Notes: generated from the sequence alone by a model not told the origin. A stretch of DNA of 64,000 bases from Pusillimonas caeni (GCF_003545815.1 NZ_PDUW01000003.1:1-64000), one strand, 5' to 3'; counted from the stretch's first letter, positions 35,035 through 45,527 are shown. Made by a program: numbers and translations.

Positions 35035-35802
35035 ATGTCGGATCTAGTCAAGACGGACGTCGTCGACGGCGTGCTCGTCATTACGATCAACCGCCCCGAG
35101 GCCCGCAACGCCATCAACTACGAAACCGCGCTTGCCATGGCCAAAGAATTCGAGCGGCTCGACGCGGACGACAGCCTGGCGCTGGGCATACTCACCGGCG
35201 CAGGCGGCACATTCTCGTCGGGCATGGATCTGAAGGCTTTTGCCGCCACCGGCCAGCGCCCGCTGGTCGAGGGCCGCGGCTTCGGCGGATTGTGCGAGAA
35301 AGCGCCCCGCAAGCCCCTCATCGCCGCGGTCGAAGGCTACGCGCTGGCAGGCGGCTGTGAACTCGCCCTGGCCTGCGACATGATCGTCGCGGCCGAGAAC
35401 GCCAATTTCGGCCTGCCCGAGACCAAGCGCGGGCTGGTGCCCAGCTCGGGCGGCATGCTGCGCCTGCCGCAGCGCATTCCGCATCACATCGCGCTCGAAG
35501 TGATTCTGACCGGTGAAATGCTGCCCGCCCAGCGCGCCCATCATTTCGGCCTGGTCAACCGCCTGGTCGAGCCGGGCAAGGCGCTGGAAGGCGCGCTGGC
35601 GCTGGGCCGCGTCATCGCCGAGAACGGCCCGCTGGCCGTGCAGGCTGCCAAAGAAATCATTTCGGCCTCGAAAGACTGGCGCCAATCCGATATGTTCGAT
35701 CTGCAGCGCCCGCGCACCGCGCCCATTTTCGCGTCGGCCGACGCCAAAGAAGGCGCCACGGCTTTCGCCGAGAAGCGCAAGCCCGTCTGGACGGGCAAAT
35801 AG
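35035..35802 (+). CDS. Crotonase-family enoyl-CoA hydratase/isomerase
   Basis: 255 residues. The oxyanion-hole segments are [18 protein letters not shown] (about 59-76) and [20 protein letters not shown] (about 100-119); [22 protein letters not shown] contains the usual catalytic-glutamate region. The C-terminus [19 protein letters not shown] is typical of hydratases. Likely hydrates a trans-2-enoyl-CoA in fatty or aromatic acid breakdown; chain length unknown. It diverges from glyQ and precedes fumarase by 66 bases. Confidence 0.9.
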   Translation: MSDLVKTDVVDGVLVITINRPEARNAINYETALAMAKEFERLDADDSLALGILTGAGGTFSSGMDLKAFAATGQRPLVEGRGFGGLCEKAPRKPLIAAVEGYALAGGCELALACDMIVAAENANFGLPETKRGLVPSSGGMLRLPQRIPHHIALEVILTGEMLPAQRAHHFGLVNRLVEPGKALEGALALGRVIAENGPLAVQAAKEIISASKDWRQSDMFDLQRPRTAPIFASADAKEGATAFAEKRKPVWTGK

Positions 35803-35868
35803 CAGTCCAATCCTGCGGCCGTGCCGCCCCAGGGCGCGGCGCTTCACATTTGTACGACCTAGACCGTT

Positions 35869-37392
35869 ATGACGACCCTCATCAAAGAAGACGACCTGAT
35901 CCAATCCGTGGCTGACGCGGTGCAGTTCATCAGCTACTACCATCCCGCCGACTACATCCAGCACCTGGCGCGCGCCTACGAGCGTGAAGAAAGCCCGGCC
36001 GCCAAGGACGCCATCGCCCAGATCCTGACCAATTCGCGCATGTGCGCGGAAGGGCGCCGGCCCATCTGCCAGGACACCGGCATCGTCAACGTATTTCTCA
36101 AGATAGGCATGAACGTGCGCCTGGACTCCCAGCGCAGCCTGCAAGAGCTCTGTGACGAAGGCGTGCGGCAGGGGTACACCAATCCGGACAACCCGCTGCG
36201 CGCGTCGGTGCTGGCCGACCCGCTCTTCACGCGCAAGAACACGCGCGACAACACGCCCTGTATCGTGAACGTCGAGCTCGTCGCCGGCGACACGGTGGAC
36301 GTGCAGGTGGCGGCCAAGGGCGGCGGTTCCGAGAACAAGACCAAGTTCGTCATGCTCAATCCCAGCGATTCGCTGGTCGACTGGGTGCTCAAGACCGTGC
36401 CTCAGATGGGCGCGGGCTGGTGTCCGCCGGGCATGCTGGGCATCGGTGTGGGCGGCACGGCCGAAAAAGCCATGCTGATGGCCAAGCAGGCCCTGATGGA
36501 CGACATCGACATGTACGAACTGCTGGCTCGAGGCCCCGGCAACAAGCTCGAAGAGCTCCGCATCGAACTGTACGAGAAGGTCAACGCGCTGGGCATAGGC
36601 GCCCAGGGCCTGGGCGGGCTCACCACCGTGCTGGACGTCAAGATCAATACCTTCCCTACCCATGCGGCCTCCAAGCCCGTGGCCATGATTCCCAACTGCG
36701 CCGCCACCCGCCACGTGCATTTCGTGCTCGATGGCTCCGGTCCCGCGCAGCTGGCGCCGCCCGCGCTGTCCGACTGGCCCGACGTCAATTGGGCGCCCGA
36801 CTACAACAAGTCGCTGCAGGTGGATCTGAACACGCTCACCAAAGAGCAGGTCGCCAGCTGGAAGCCGGGCCAGACGCTGTTGTTGTCGGGCAAGATGCTC
36901 ACGGGACGCGACGCCGCCCACAAGCGCATCCAGGAGATGCTCGAGCGGGGCGAACCGCTGCCGGTGGACTTCACCAACCGGGTCATCTACTACGTGGGCC
37001 CGGTCGATCCGGTGCGCGAGGAAGTCGTGGGCCCGGCGGGCCCCACCACGGCCACCCGCATGGACAAGTTCACCGACATGATGCTTGAAAAGACCGGCCT
37101 GATCTCCATGATAGGCAAGGCCGAGCGAGGTCCCGCGGCCATCGAGTCCATCCGCAAGCACGGCTCGGCCTATCTCATGGCGGTGGGCGGCTCGGCTTAC
37201 CTGGTGTCCAAGGCGATACGCGGGGCCAAGGTCGTGGCCTTCGAAGACCTGGGCATGGAAGCCATCTACGAATTCGACGTCAAGGACATGCCGGTGACGG
37301 TGGCGGTGGACGCCAGCGGCACGTCGGTGCACGAGACCGGGCCCAAGCAATGGGCGGCCCGCATCGCGCAGATTCCGGTCGTTCCCGCCTGA
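35869..37392 (+). CDS. fumA: Class I fumarate hydratase (iron-sulfur)
   Basis: 507-residue [4Fe-4S] fumarase that interconverts fumarate and malate in the TCA cycle. Cluster cysteine candidates are in RPICQDTGIVNVF (about 64), IPNCAATRHVHF (about 280) and the central part of the protein; GMLGIGVGGTAEKAMLMAKQAL and GPAGPTTATRMDKFTDMML are family blocks. Alpha and beta domains are fused as in FumA/FumB. Such enzymes are oxygen-sensitive. A 16-bp-stem terminator follows. Confidence 0.95.
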   Translation: MTTLIKEDDLIQSVADAVQFISYYHPADYIQHLARAYEREESPAAKDAIAQILTNSRMCAEGRRPICQDTGIVNVFLKIGMNVRLDSQRSLQELCDEGVRQGYTNPDNPLRASVLADPLFTRKNTRDNTPCIVNVELVAGDTVDVQVAAKGGGSENKTKFVMLNPSDSLVDWVLKTVPQMGAGWCPPGMLGIGVGGTAEKAMLMAKQALMDDIDMYELLARGPGNKLEELRIELYEKVNALGIGAQGLGGLTTVLDVKINTFPTHAASKPVAMIPNCAATRHVHFVLDGSGPAQLAPPALSDWPDVNWAPDYNKSLQVDLNTLTKEQVASWKPGQTLLLSGKMLTGRDAAHKRIQEMLERGEPLPVDFTNRVIYYVGPVDPVREEVVGPAGPTTATRMDKFTDMMLEKTGLISMIGKAERGPAAIESIRKHGSAYLMAVGGSAYLVSKAIRGAKVVAFEDLGMEAIYEFDVKDMPVTVAVDASGTSVHETGPKQWAARIAQIPVVPA

Positions 37393-37421
37393 GCGCGGCC
37401 CAAGCGACGGATTCAGAACGC

Positions 37422-37457
37422 CAAGGCGGCCAGGTCTCCATAGACCTGGCCGCCTTG
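37422..37457. terminator. Bidirectional hairpin between fumA and folK
   Basis: A perfect 16-bp stem: CAAGGCGGCCAGGTCT (37422-37437) pairs with AGACCTGGCCGCCTTG (37442-37457) around the loop CCAT. Only two T follow on the plus strand, so efficiency is uncertain, but the position between two convergent genes fits a shared terminator. Confidence 0.8.
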
Positions 37458-37479
37458 TTCATTCGAGAGCCTTGCGGGT

Positions 37480-37992
37480 TCAGGGCAGCGCTTGCAGGGG
37501 CTGATCGGCGCACGCCTTCAGAAGTTCGGGCAGGCTCTTGCCCTCCAGCTTGATGTCGGGCGCCAGGTCGCACAAGGGGCGCAATACGAACGCCCGCAAG
37601 TGCATGCGCGGATGCGGCACGGCCAGGCGCGGCGTGTCGATGCGCTGCGCGCCGTACAGCAGCAGGTCAAGGTCCAGCGTGCGCGGCGCATTGCGATAGG
37701 GGCGCTCGCGTCCATGCAGTTGTTCTATGTACTGCAGCACGTCCAGCAGCGCATGCGGCTCGAGGCGGGTGCGCAGCGAGGCGACGGCGTTGACGTAATC
37801 GGGGCCGCTCGATTCGATCGGGGCGGTCCGGTATAGGGGGGAAAGCCTCAGTTCGCCGATGCCCTCGGTGCAGGCCAGTTGCTCCGCCGCCTGCAGCAGG
37901 CTTTGCCGCGCTTCGCCCAGGTTGGCGCCCAGGCCGACATAGACCGTGACCCACGCTGCATCAGGCTCGGTATCGGGCGTTTCAAAAGGCAT
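37480..37992 (-). CDS. folK: HPPK, 6-hydroxymethyl-dihydropterin pyrophosphokinase FolK
   Basis: 170-residue folate-pathway kinase that transfers pyrophosphate from ATP to 6-hydroxymethyl-7,8-dihydropterin. Signature RTLDLDLLLYGAQRIDTPRL and HPRMHLRAFVLRPLCDLAP are intact; VTVYVGLGANLGEARQSL starts the fold. The N-terminal extension (MPFETPDTEPDAAW) is about ten residues longer than usual. It follows pcnB by 33 bases, the gene order common in proteobacteria. Confidence 0.96.
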   Translation of the reverse strand: MPFETPDTEPDAAWVTVYVGLGANLGEARQSLLQAAEQLACTEGIGELRLSPLYRTAPIESSGPDYVNAVASLRTRLEPHALLDVLQYIEQLHGRERPYRNAPRTLDLDLLLYGAQRIDTPRLAVPHPRMHLRAFVLRPLCDLAPDIKLEGKSLPELLKACADQPLQALP

Positions 37993-38025
37993 GAGCGGGG
38001 CGGATCCGGATCGACGTGCGCGGCG

Positions 38026-39387
38026 TCAGGCCGGCGCGCCGTCGGAGCTCGCGGCGGCCGGCTTGCGGCGGCGACGGCGCTTGCGGGGCTTGCTGGAAGC
38101 GGAGCCCGCATTCTGGCGCTGGTATTCGTCGATCATGTGCGCGCGGTCGTTGCTGTCCGCGTTGGCGAGATCCATCCACCACTGCGCCTGCACGCTGTCG
38201 ACCTCGCGTGCCTCGGCGCGCAGCTGCAGGAAGTCGACCGCGGCGCGAAACCGCTGGTGATCGAGCATGCGCCAGATCGTCCGCGGCGAAGCCCGTTCGA
38301 AACGCGGCTGCATGAACCAGATTTCGCGCATGTCGGCCTGGAAGCGGCGCTGGATGGCCAGGGTGCGGGTTTGCCGGTCGATGACGTCGTCGGCGGCCAG
38401 CACCAGCGCCTGGACGGGGTGTTCGCCATGGGCCGTGATTTCGGCCCAGCGCTTGTCCACGAGCTTCCAGAGCAGGGCGGCGAACAGGAAGCTGGGGCTG
38501 ACCGATTTGCCGGAACGGACACGCGCGTCGGTGCGTTCGAGCGCCAGGGAAACGAATTCTTCGCCCTCCGGCGTCTGGAACAGTGTGTCGATCACCGGCA
38601 GCATGCCCTGAAGCAGCCCCAGCTCGCGCAGCTGGCGCAGGCAGTTCATGGCATGGCCGCAGGTGAGCAGCTTGAGCATTTCGTCGAACAGGCGCGAGGC
38701 GGGCACGTTCTGGATGAGCGGCGCCAGTTTGGCGATGGGCGCCATCGTGGCCGGATCGACGGTGCCGTCGAGCTTGCAGGCAAAGCGTACGGCGCGCAGC
38801 ATGCGGACGGGGTCTTCGCGGAAGCGGGTGTCGGGGTCGCCGATCATGCGCACCACGCGTTTCTTCAGGTCGGCGACCCCGCGGTGGTAGTCGATGACCA
38901 CTTCGTTGATGGGGTCGTAGTACAGCGCATTGAGCGTGAAGTCGCGCCGCGCCGCGTCTTGCTCGTGGGTGCCGAACAGATTGTCGCGCAGAATGCGTCC
39001 GTGCTCGTCGGTTTCCTGGTCGCCCGCCTCGGCCGGAGCCCGGAAGGTGGAGGTTTCGATGATTTCCTGTCCGAAGACCACGTGCACGAGCTGAAAGCGG
39101 CGGCCGATGATGCGGGCGCGCCGGAACAGGGGGCGGATCTGTTCGGGCGTGGCATTGGTGGCGACGTCGAAATCCTTGGGTTCGAGCCCGACGATGAGGT
39201 CGCGGACGGCGCCGCCCACGATGTAGGCATCGAAGCCCTTCTGGTGCAGCACTTCGCAGACTTTGATGGCGTGGCGCGAGACGTTGCGCCGATCGATGCC
39301 GTGCTTGTCGCGCGTCAGGCGCTCCGGGCCGCGCGCCGGGCTGGAGAACAGACGGCCGACGAAGTTTTTTATTGTCTCTTTCAGCAT
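38026..39387 (-). CDS. pcnB: Poly(A) polymerase PcnB
   Basis: 453-residue nucleotidyltransferase that polyadenylates RNA 3' ends and promotes their decay. The nucleotidyltransferase head has YIVGGAVRDLIVGLEPKDFD (about 53-72) with the catalytic DxD; RRDFTLNALYYD and FREDPVRMLRAVRFACKL are the RNA/nucleotide-binding blocks. The tail after about 420 is strongly basic (KPRKRRRRRKPAAA), as in other PcnB proteins. It precedes folK and follows a HAD phosphatase by nine bases. Confidence 0.95.
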   Translation of the reverse strand: MLKETIKNFVGRLFSSPARGPERLTRDKHGIDRRNVSRHAIKVCEVLHQKGFDAYIVGGAVRDLIVGLEPKDFDVATNATPEQIRPLFRRARIIGRRFQLVHVVFGQEIIETSTFRAPAEAGDQETDEHGRILRDNLFGTHEQDAARRDFTLNALYYDPINEVVIDYHRGVADLKKRVVRMIGDPDTRFREDPVRMLRAVRFACKLDGTVDPATMAPIAKLAPLIQNVPASRLFDEMLKLLTCGHAMNCLRQLRELGLLQGMLPVIDTLFQTPEGEEFVSLALERTDARVRSGKSVSPSFLFAALLWKLVDKRWAEITAHGEHPVQALVLAADDVIDRQTRTLAIQRRFQADMREIWFMQPRFERASPRTIWRMLDHQRFRAAVDFLQLRAEAREVDSVQAQWWMDLANADSNDRAHMIDEYQRQNAGSASSKPRKRRRRRKPAAASSDGAPA

Positions 39388-39396
39388 GGGCGTATT

Positions 39397-40098
39397 TTAG
39401 GACTTTGCGTCCTGCATGTCCTTGAAAATGTCCAGGACCAGCCAGCCGCGTGCCTGCGCCACCTGCCGGAGCGTGGGGCTGGGATTGGCGGCGACGGGAT
39501 CGGTGACGGCCTCGAGCAGGGGCAGGTCGTTGGTCGAGTCGCTGTAGAAGTAGGAGCGCTCGAACCCGCCCAGGCTGAGTCCCTGCGAAGCCAGCCAGTC
39601 GTGCACGCGCGTGACCTTGCCCTCTTTGAAGCTGGGCACGCCCTGGATGACGCCGGTGTAGCGTCCCTCGCGCATCTCGGGCACGGTGGCGATCAGATGG
39701 GGGATGTTGAAGGCGCGGGCGATGGGGGCGGTGACGAACTCGTTGGTGGCCGTGACAATGGCGCACAGATCGCCTTGTTCGAGGTGCCGGTCGACGAGGC
39801 GGCGCGCTACGGGCAGGATGTTGGGCTCGATGACTTCGCGCATGAACACCTTATGCCATTCGTCCAGGTCGGAGGTCGTGGCGGCGGCCAGCAGGCCCAG
39901 CATGAACTCGGCGGCCTCCTGGGCGGTGAGGTTGCCGGCGTTGTAGCGTTCCATCAGTTCGTTGTTCAGCCGCTGGGCTTGCACGGGGTCGCCGGCCCGG
40001 CCGGTGCGGGCCAGGAAATCGGCCCATTGATAGTCGCTGTCCAGCGGCAGCAGGGTGTGGTCCAGGTCGAACAGGGCCAGGTTTCTCGGGGTGGTCAT
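39397..40098 (-). CDS. HAD-IB family phosphatase (SerB-like)
   Basis: 233 residues, HAD superfamily subclass IB. Motif I is LALFDLDHTLLPLDSD (catalytic D10 and D12), motif II ALVTAT-like region reads CAIVTATNEFV, motif III/IV include KVTRVHDWL and YFYSDSTNDLPLLEAV. Members dephosphorylate phosphoserine or other small phosphates; the specific substrate is not evident. The start overlaps the hda stop by four bases and pcnB follows nine bases after its stop, so it is part of that run. Confidence 0.9.
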   Translation of the reverse strand: MTTPRNLALFDLDHTLLPLDSDYQWADFLARTGRAGDPVQAQRLNNELMERYNAGNLTAQEAAEFMLGLLAAATTSDLDEWHKVFMREVIEPNILPVARRLVDRHLEQGDLCAIVTATNEFVTAPIARAFNIPHLIATVPEMREGRYTGVIQGVPSFKEGKVTRVHDWLASQGLSLGGFERSYFYSDSTNDLPLLEAVTDPVAANPSPTLRQVAQARGWLVLDIFKDMQDAKS

Positions 40099-40802
40099 AC
40101 GGTTTTCGTTTCATCGGGCGGCGCATCGGCCGCCAGCAGGTCCTTCAAAAGAGGCAGTGTGATGGCCCTGTGCTTCTCGAGCGAGTAACGGTCGAGTGCA
40201 TCTATCAGGGCGCTGAGGTGGTTCATGTCGCGGGTGTAGTGGGTAAGCACCCAATTGACGACTTCGGGCGCCAGATGCAGGCCGCGTTCGGCGGCGCGCG
40301 CATGCAGCGCCTGGGCGCGGTCGTCGTCGGAAAGCTGCTGCAGGCGGTAGACCAGGTCCCATCCCAGCCGGGTGCGCAGGTCTTCGCGCAGCGGCATGGC
40401 CATGGGCGCGCGGTCGCCGGACAGCAGCAGGGCAAAGGCGCTGGAAGCGGCCGCCGCTTCACGCCAGCGATTGTACAGGGTGAACAGGGCGGCCTGGGCC
40501 GGGCCGTCGAGCAGGTCGACGCCGTCGATGGCGATCAGGCGAGAGTCGATCTGGTCGCGAGCGGCCAGGCCGGCCAGGATATGCCGGCTTTGGCCGGCAT
40601 CGATATACAGGGCGTCTTGCGCATCGCTCAGGGCGCGCAGCAGGTGGCTGCGCCCGGAGCCGGGCGAACCCCATAAATAGATGGCTCGCCCCGGCTGCCA
40701 TTGGCGCAGCGCATCGACGGCTGCCGCGTTGTCGCCGACGATGAAGTTGTCCAGCGTCGGCGGCGGGGGGGGCAGAAGGTCGAGAATGAGTTGTCGGGGC
40801 AT
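40095..40802 (-). CDS. hda: DnaA-family regulatory protein Hda
   Basis: 235-residue AAA+ protein that promotes ATP hydrolysis by DnaA on the sliding clamp after initiation. The N-terminus MPRQLILDLLPPPPPTLDNF carries the clamp-binding Q-L-x-L-D-L-like motif; Walker A is YLWGSPGSGRSHLLRAL (a degenerate P-loop with R in place of K, usual for Hda) and the C-terminal helix bundle (about 165-235) is present. The start 40802 is chosen on the conserved QLILDL motif. It diverges from purM. Confidence 0.93.
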   Translation of the reverse strand: MPRQLILDLLPPPPPTLDNFIVGDNAAAVDALRQWQPGRAIYLWGSPGSGRSHLLRALSDAQDALYIDAGQSRHILAGLAARDQIDSRLIAIDGVDLLDGPAQAALFTLYNRWREAAAASSAFALLLSGDRAPMAMPLREDLRTRLGWDLVYRLQQLSDDDRAQALHARAAERGLHLAPEVVNWVLTHYTRDMNHLSALIDALDRYSLEKHRAITLPLLKDLLAADAPPDETKTV

Positions 40803-40879
40803 TGCCGGGGGTAAAAGCGTAAAATGCGCTGGATGATTCAGTTCAACACGCAATTCTTACACATCCCACAGCTTTTCTC

Positions 40880-41929
40880 ATGACTACCAAAAATTCCGCC
40901 TCCCTGACATACCGCGATGCCGGAGTGGACATCGACGCCGGCGAGGCGCTCGTCGACCGAATCAAGCCGCTGGCAGCCAAGACCTTACGCGCGGGGGTCA
41001 TGGCCGGCATAGGCGGATTCGGAGCCTTGTTCGAGGTGCCCAAGCGCTTCGACGAGCCGGTGCTGGTGGCGGGAACCGACGGCGTGGGCACCAAGCTGCG
41101 CCTGGCGTTCGAGTGGCAGCGCCACGACACCGTGGGCGTCGACCTGGTGGCCATGAGCGTCAACGACATCCTGGTCCAGGGTGCCGAACCGCTGTTTTTT
41201 CTCGATTACTTTGCCTGCGGCAAGCTTTCCGTCGACACGGCGGCCAGCGTGGTGGGCGGCATCGCCCGCGGCTGCGAGTTGGCCGGTTGCGCCCTGATCG
41301 GCGGCGAAACGGCCGAAATGCCGGGCATGTATCCGGACGGTGAATACGACCTGGCCGGCTTTGCGGTGGGCGCGGTCGAAAAATCGCTCATCATCGACGG
41401 AAAGTCCATTGCCGAAGGCGACGTCGTCCTGGGCCTGGCTTCCAGCGGCGCGCACTCCAACGGTTTTTCACTGCTGCGCAAGATCCTCACGCACGCCAAC
41501 GCCCGCCCCACGCAGGAGCTGGGCGGCCGGCAACTGGCCGACGTGGTCATGGAACCCACCCGCATCTACGTCAAGCCGGTGCTGGCGGCCTTGAAAGAGC
41601 ACGGCAAGGCCATCAAGGGCCTGGCCCACATCACCGGCGGGGGGCTGCTCGACAACGTGCCGCGCATTCTCCAGCCCGGCTTGGCCGCCGAGCTTCATCG
41701 GGACGCCTGGGAAATGCCCGAACTCTTCCAATGGCTGCAGCAGAACGGCGGCGTGGCCGATGCCGAAATGCACCGCGTGTTCAATTGCGGCATCGGCATG
41801 GTCATCGTCGTGCCGGCCGATCGGGCCGACGCCGTCGCGGCAACGCTGGCGCAGCATGGCGAACAAGTCAGCCGCATCGGTCACATCGTGGCCCGTGCGC
41901 CGGATGCGCCTCAGACCGTCGTCATCTAG
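40880..41929 (+). CDS. purM: Phosphoribosylformylglycinamidine cyclo-ligase PurM
   Basis: 349-residue AIR synthetase of purine biosynthesis. Family blocks: [80 protein letters not shown] and [18 protein letters not shown]. It is divergent from hda and convergent with miaA; small GC-rich hairpins (e.g. 41929-41945) lie at the convergence. Confidence 0.97.
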   Translation: MTTKNSASLTYRDAGVDIDAGEALVDRIKPLAAKTLRAGVMAGIGGFGALFEVPKRFDEPVLVAGTDGVGTKLRLAFEWQRHDTVGVDLVAMSVNDILVQGAEPLFFLDYFACGKLSVDTAASVVGGIARGCELAGCALIGGETAEMPGMYPDGEYDLAGFAVGAVEKSLIIDGKSIAEGDVVLGLASSGAHSNGFSLLRKILTHANARPTQELGGRQLADVVMEPTRIYVKPVLAALKEHGKAIKGLAHITGGGLLDNVPRILQPGLAAELHRDAWEMPELFQWLQQNGGVADAEMHRVFNCGIGMVIVVPADRADAVAATLAQHGEQVSRIGHIVARAPDAPQTVVI

Positions 41930-41954
41930 GGCCGTCAACCGGCCCCAGGACCCG

Positions 41955-42908
41955 TCAACGGGCCCGGAAGTCCTGGCGCCAGATCGGGCCGGCCAGCTGT
42001 CTGACCTGGTCGGCCGCATCGCCGGCCAGGCAGTCCACCACCATGCGGTCGGGCTGCGAACGCAGCCAGGTCAGCTGCCGCTTGGCCAGCTGGCGCGTGG
42101 CGGCAACGGCTCGCTCGATGGCCTCATCCAGGCTCGTTGCGCCATCCAGATAGTCCCATAGCTGCCGATAGCCCACGCAGCGCACCGAAGGCAGGCCGGC
42201 ATGCAGGTCGGGCCGGCGGTGCAGCCGGGCGACCTCTTCCACCAGGCCGGCCTGCACCATGGCCATATAGCGCTGGCGTATGCGCTCGTGCAGGGCCAGG
42301 CGGTCCGATGGTTCCAGGCTGATCGTCAGGTAGCGCAAGCGCTTGTCGTCTTCTCTTGCGGGGCGCTTGGCCAGCAGCTCGGACATGGGCGTGCCCGTCA
42401 GGCGATAGATTTCCACGGCGCGCTGTATGCGCTGGCTGTCGTTGGGCGCGAGACGGGCCGCGGTGCGGGGGTCGACCATGGCCAGCTCGCGATGCAGGGC
42501 CGGCCAGCCCTGCTCTCGCGCCTGCGCATCGATCTGCGCCCGCAGCGCCGGATCGGCGCGGGGCAGGTCGTCCAGGCCCTCGCGCAAGGCCTTGTAGTAC
42601 AGCATGGTGCCGCCGCACAGCAAGGGGATGCGGCCGCGCGCCAGAATCTCGTCGATCAGGCGCAATGCATCGTCGCGGAACGCCGCGGCGGAATAGCTTT
42701 CCGCCGGGTCGCGGATGTCGAGCAGATGATGCGGTATGAGCTCGCGCTCTTCCGGCGAGGGCTTGGCCGTGCCGATATCCATGCCCCGATAGATGGTGGC
42801 CGAGTCGACGTTGATGATCTCGATGGGCCAGTCGGCGGCCAGTGCAAGCGTAGAGGCGCTTTTGCCCGCGGCCGTGGGGCCCGCGATGCAGACGATGGGG
42901 AGGCTCAT
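41955..42908 (-). CDS. miaA: tRNA dimethylallyltransferase MiaA
   Basis: 317-residue enzyme adding dimethylallyl to A37 of tRNAs that read U-starting codons. P-loop [16 protein letters not shown] (about 8-23), [19 protein letters not shown] (about 35-53) and [21 protein letters not shown] are family signatures. The ATG at 42908 overlaps the mutL stop by four bases; upstream extension in frame is mutL sequence. Last gene of the tsaE-amiC-exoD-mutL-miaA run. Confidence 0.96.
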   Translation of the reverse strand: MSLPIVCIAGPTAAGKSASTLALAADWPIEIINVDSATIYRGMDIGTAKPSPEERELIPHHLLDIRDPAESYSAAAFRDDALRLIDEILARGRIPLLCGGTMLYYKALREGLDDLPRADPALRAQIDAQAREQGWPALHRELAMVDPRTAARLAPNDSQRIQRAVEIYRLTGTPMSELLAKRPAREDDKRLRYLTISLEPSDRLALHERIRQRYMAMVQAGLVEEVARLHRRPDLHAGLPSVRCVGYRQLWDYLDGATSLDEAIERAVAATRQLAKRQLTWLRSQPDRMVVDCLAGDAADQVRQLAGPIWRQDFRAR

Positions 42909-44794
42909 TGGCCGCGCAGGAAGAGGCGATCGAGTTCGCCCAGCTTCCAGTGTATCCATGTGGGGCGGCCATGATTGCACTGGTCCGCGCGTTCCGTGCG
43001 CTCCATCTGCCGCAGCAGACCGTTCATCTCATCGAGCGTCAGGCGGCGGTTGGCACGCACTGAGCCATGGCAGGCCATGGTCGAGAGCAAGGTGTTGCGT
43101 TGTTCAGTCAGCAGGGCGGAGCTGCCCACCTGGGCCAGGTCGCGCAGCACGCCGCGGGCGAGGGATTCCACGTCGCCGTTGGCCAGCAGGGCCGGCACGG
43201 CCCGCACCATGATGGCGGTCGGCGCAGAAGGGCGCAGTGTCAGGCCCAGTTCGGCCAGGCTGTCCTCGTGCTCTTCGATCAGGCCGAGCTCTTTTTCAGT
43301 GGCCGAGAACACGACGGGCACCAGAAGCTCTTGGCGAGGCAGCTCGCGCGCGTCCATGGCGTTCTTCAGCTGCTCGTACACCACCCGCTCGTGCGCGGCG
43401 TGCATGTCGACCAGAATCAGTCCGTCGCGATTTTGCGCCAGAATGTAGACGCCGTGCAGCTGGCCCAGGGCCATGCCCAGGGGAAATTCATTGTCGGTTC
43501 TTGCTTCGTCGGGCAGAGGGGGCGCCTCCGTGGTCCGGGCGGCCGGCGGCTGCAGAGGCTGGTATAGCGTGCGCCAGTTTTCGCCTTGGCTCTTCGGATA
43601 GTCGTTCAGGCGAAACGCGGTCTGCCTGGGCGCAAAAGCATAGCCGCCCGCCGCGGGGGGCGCTTCGCGTCCGGTTGCGGCAAGCGTGCCGCCGAGCGGC
43701 TGCGGGGCGGCAGCCTGGCCGCCGGAAGGCTCGCCGCCGAACGGCATGCCTTCGGCCGCACCCCGATCTTCATCCGTTTGCGGCAGCTGGGACGGATGGG
43801 AGGCTCCGGCGGCATGGGCCAGCGCCTGGTCTATGGCTTGCGCGACGAAGCGATGGACGGCCCCGCTCTCACGGAAACGGATCTCGTGCTTGGCCGGGTG
43901 GACATTGACGTCCACGGTTGCCGGGTCGACCGACAGGAACAGCACATAGGCCGGCTGCCTGTCGCCATGCAGTACGTCGGCGTAGGCTTGCCGTATGGCG
44001 TGGGCGACGACGCGGTCGCGCACGTAGCGTCCGTTGACGTACAGATACTGCCTGTCGGCGCGCGGCCGTGCGAAGGCCGGCCGTATCACCATGCCGCGCA
44101 GCGCGATCAGGCCCGCTTCGAGCTCGACGTCGAGCGACTGTTCGCAGAACTCGCGGCCGAGCACGTCGAGTATGCGCTGCCGGATGGGGCCCGCGCGCCA
44201 ATGCTTCTGCGGCTTGTCGTTGTGAAAGAGGCGGAAGGCCACATGAGGATGAGCCAGCGCGATGCGTTCGAGCGCGTCCACGCAATGGCCGTATTCGGTG
44301 GCTTCGGCGCGCAGGAATTTGCGCCGCGCCGGAATGTCGTGAAAGATCTGCCGGATGTCCACCGTGGTGCCCACCGGCCCCGCCGCCGCTTCGGGCGCGG
44401 GCGAACCGGGCGTCAGTTGCCAGGCATGGTCGTCGAGGGCGGTGCGCGAAATCAGGGTCAGGCGCGCCACCGAGGCGATGGAAGCCAGCGCTTCGCCGCG
44501 AAATCCCATCGAGGCCACCGATTCGAGCTCGTCCAGTGAATGTATCTTGCTGGTGGCGTGCCGCGTCAGCGCCAGGCCGAGCTCGTCTTGCGGAATGCCG
44601 TAGCCGTCGTCGCTGACGGCGATGCGGCGTATGCCGCCGCCCTCGAGCCGGATCTCGACGCTTTGTGCGCCCGCGTCGATGGCGTTTTCGAGAATCTCTT
44701 TAAGGACCGAGGCGGGGCGCTCGATGACTTCGCCGGCCGCGATCTGGCTGACCAGCGGGTCGGGAAGCGGTGTAATGGAGCGGCGTTGTGGCAT
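42905..44794 (-). CDS. mutL: DNA mismatch repair protein MutL
   Basis: 629-residue GHKL ATPase coordinating mismatch repair. N-terminal motifs: [45 protein letters not shown] and [16 protein letters not shown] Gln/Pro/Ala-rich linker (about 340-420) joins the C-terminal dimerisation domain, which carries [14 protein letters not shown] near residue 460, matching the D-x-H-A-x2-E-x4-E endonuclease motif that E. coli MutL lacks. The ATG at 44794 starts the conserved N-terminus. Confidence 0.96.
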   Translation of the reverse strand: MPQRRSITPLPDPLVSQIAAGEVIERPASVLKEILENAIDAGAQSVEIRLEGGGIRRIAVSDDGYGIPQDELGLALTRHATSKIHSLDELESVASMGFRGEALASIASVARLTLISRTALDDHAWQLTPGSPAPEAAAGPVGTTVDIRQIFHDIPARRKFLRAEATEYGHCVDALERIALAHPHVAFRLFHNDKPQKHWRAGPIRQRILDVLGREFCEQSLDVELEAGLIALRGMVIRPAFARPRADRQYLYVNGRYVRDRVVAHAIRQAYADVLHGDRQPAYVLFLSVDPATVDVNVHPAKHEIRFRESGAVHRFVAQAIDQALAHAAGASHPSQLPQTDEDRGAAEGMPFGGEPSGGQAAAPQPLGGTLAATGREAPPAAGGYAFAPRQTAFRLNDYPKSQGENWRTLYQPLQPPAARTTEAPPLPDEARTDNEFPLGMALGQLHGVYILAQNRDGLILVDMHAAHERVVYEQLKNAMDARELPRQELLVPVVFSATEKELGLIEEHEDSLAELGLTLRPSAPTAIMVRAVPALLANGDVESLARGVLRDLAQVGSSALLTEQRNTLLSTMACHGSVRANRRLTLDEMNGLLRQMERTERADQCNHGRPTWIHWKLGELDRLFLRGQ

Positions 44795-44823
44795 GGAACG
44801 GAACTCTTGGAGTGGCGGCGGGG

Positions 44824-45441
44824 TCATCCCAGCAGCGCGCCGCCCGCTCGCCAGGCCCCGTAGATCAGCACGGAGAAATACACCACGGTCAGCACCGTGC
44901 TGAGATAGCCCAATAGAACGAACAGGCCGTCGCGCTGCAGCATGCCCATGGTCAGCAGCAGAATGGCCACCGCCGGCGCAGTATTGGAAAAGGGGATCAG
45001 GCCGAACGGCGCCATGAGCAGCAGCCCGGCAAAAACCAGCACCAGTCCATTGAATCGGGCCATGGGGCCGGAGGTAAGCATCATGATGCGCGGCAGCACC
45101 CATGAGTCGAGCCGCGACACGATGGCCACGCCCTTGCGCAGCGCAGGCAGCAGCCGCGCCGTTTCCAGGGGACGGTCGAGGATGCGCTGCGGCAGCCACG
45201 GCAGGCGGTTCATGGTGATGGCCACCGCCAGCAGCACGATGGCCGCGCCGAACACCGTGGACACGCCGGGAATGGAGACCGGAATCAGGAAGGGCAGGGT
45301 CGCGATGGCGCACAGCACGAGCAGGCCTTGTTCACCGATGGCCATCATGAGCTTGCGCAACGTGATGGTCTCGCCTTCGATACCGTCCACGGCACGGGAA
45401 AGCGTTTCGCTCAAGGGGGTGCGGGTGTCGCTGAATTGCAT
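44824..45441 (-). CDS. ExoD family membrane protein
   Basis: 205-residue membrane protein of the ExoD (exopolysaccharide synthesis) family, with hydrophobic segments at about 40-85, 130-165 and 175-200 and conserved patches [24 protein letters not shown] and [20 protein letters not shown]. In Rhizobium exoD affects exopolysaccharide and alkali tolerance; its molecular activity is unknown. Start chosen at 45441 ([14 protein letters not shown]); 45486 is an in-frame alternative. It sits between amiC and mutL, which are usually adjacent. Confidence 0.85.
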   Translation of the reverse strand: MQFSDTRTPLSETLSRAVDGIEGETITLRKLMMAIGEQGLLVLCAIATLPFLIPVSIPGVSTVFGAAIVLLAVAITMNRLPWLPQRILDRPLETARLLPALRKGVAIVSRLDSWVLPRIMMLTSGPMARFNGLVLVFAGLLLMAPFGLIPFSNTAPAVAILLLTMGMLQRDGLFVLLGYLSTVLTVVYFSVLIYGAWRAGGALLG

Positions 45442-45527
45442 CTGGTGTTCAATGAATGTGCCGGACCTTATGGTAGCAGTTTTCAACCAGAGGCAAAGGC
45501 TGACGCGGGGCCCGCGGCCCCGACCGG

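Noticed and set aside
35044-37350. 768-codon open frame on the minus strand across the crotonase and fumarase genes
   Set aside because: Antisense shadow of two well-supported genes in high-GC DNA; its translation is His/Gly/Arg/Val-rich with no family features.
37879-40188. 769-codon plus-strand frame over folK, pcnB and the HAD gene
   Set aside because: Shadow of three well-recognised minus-strand genes.
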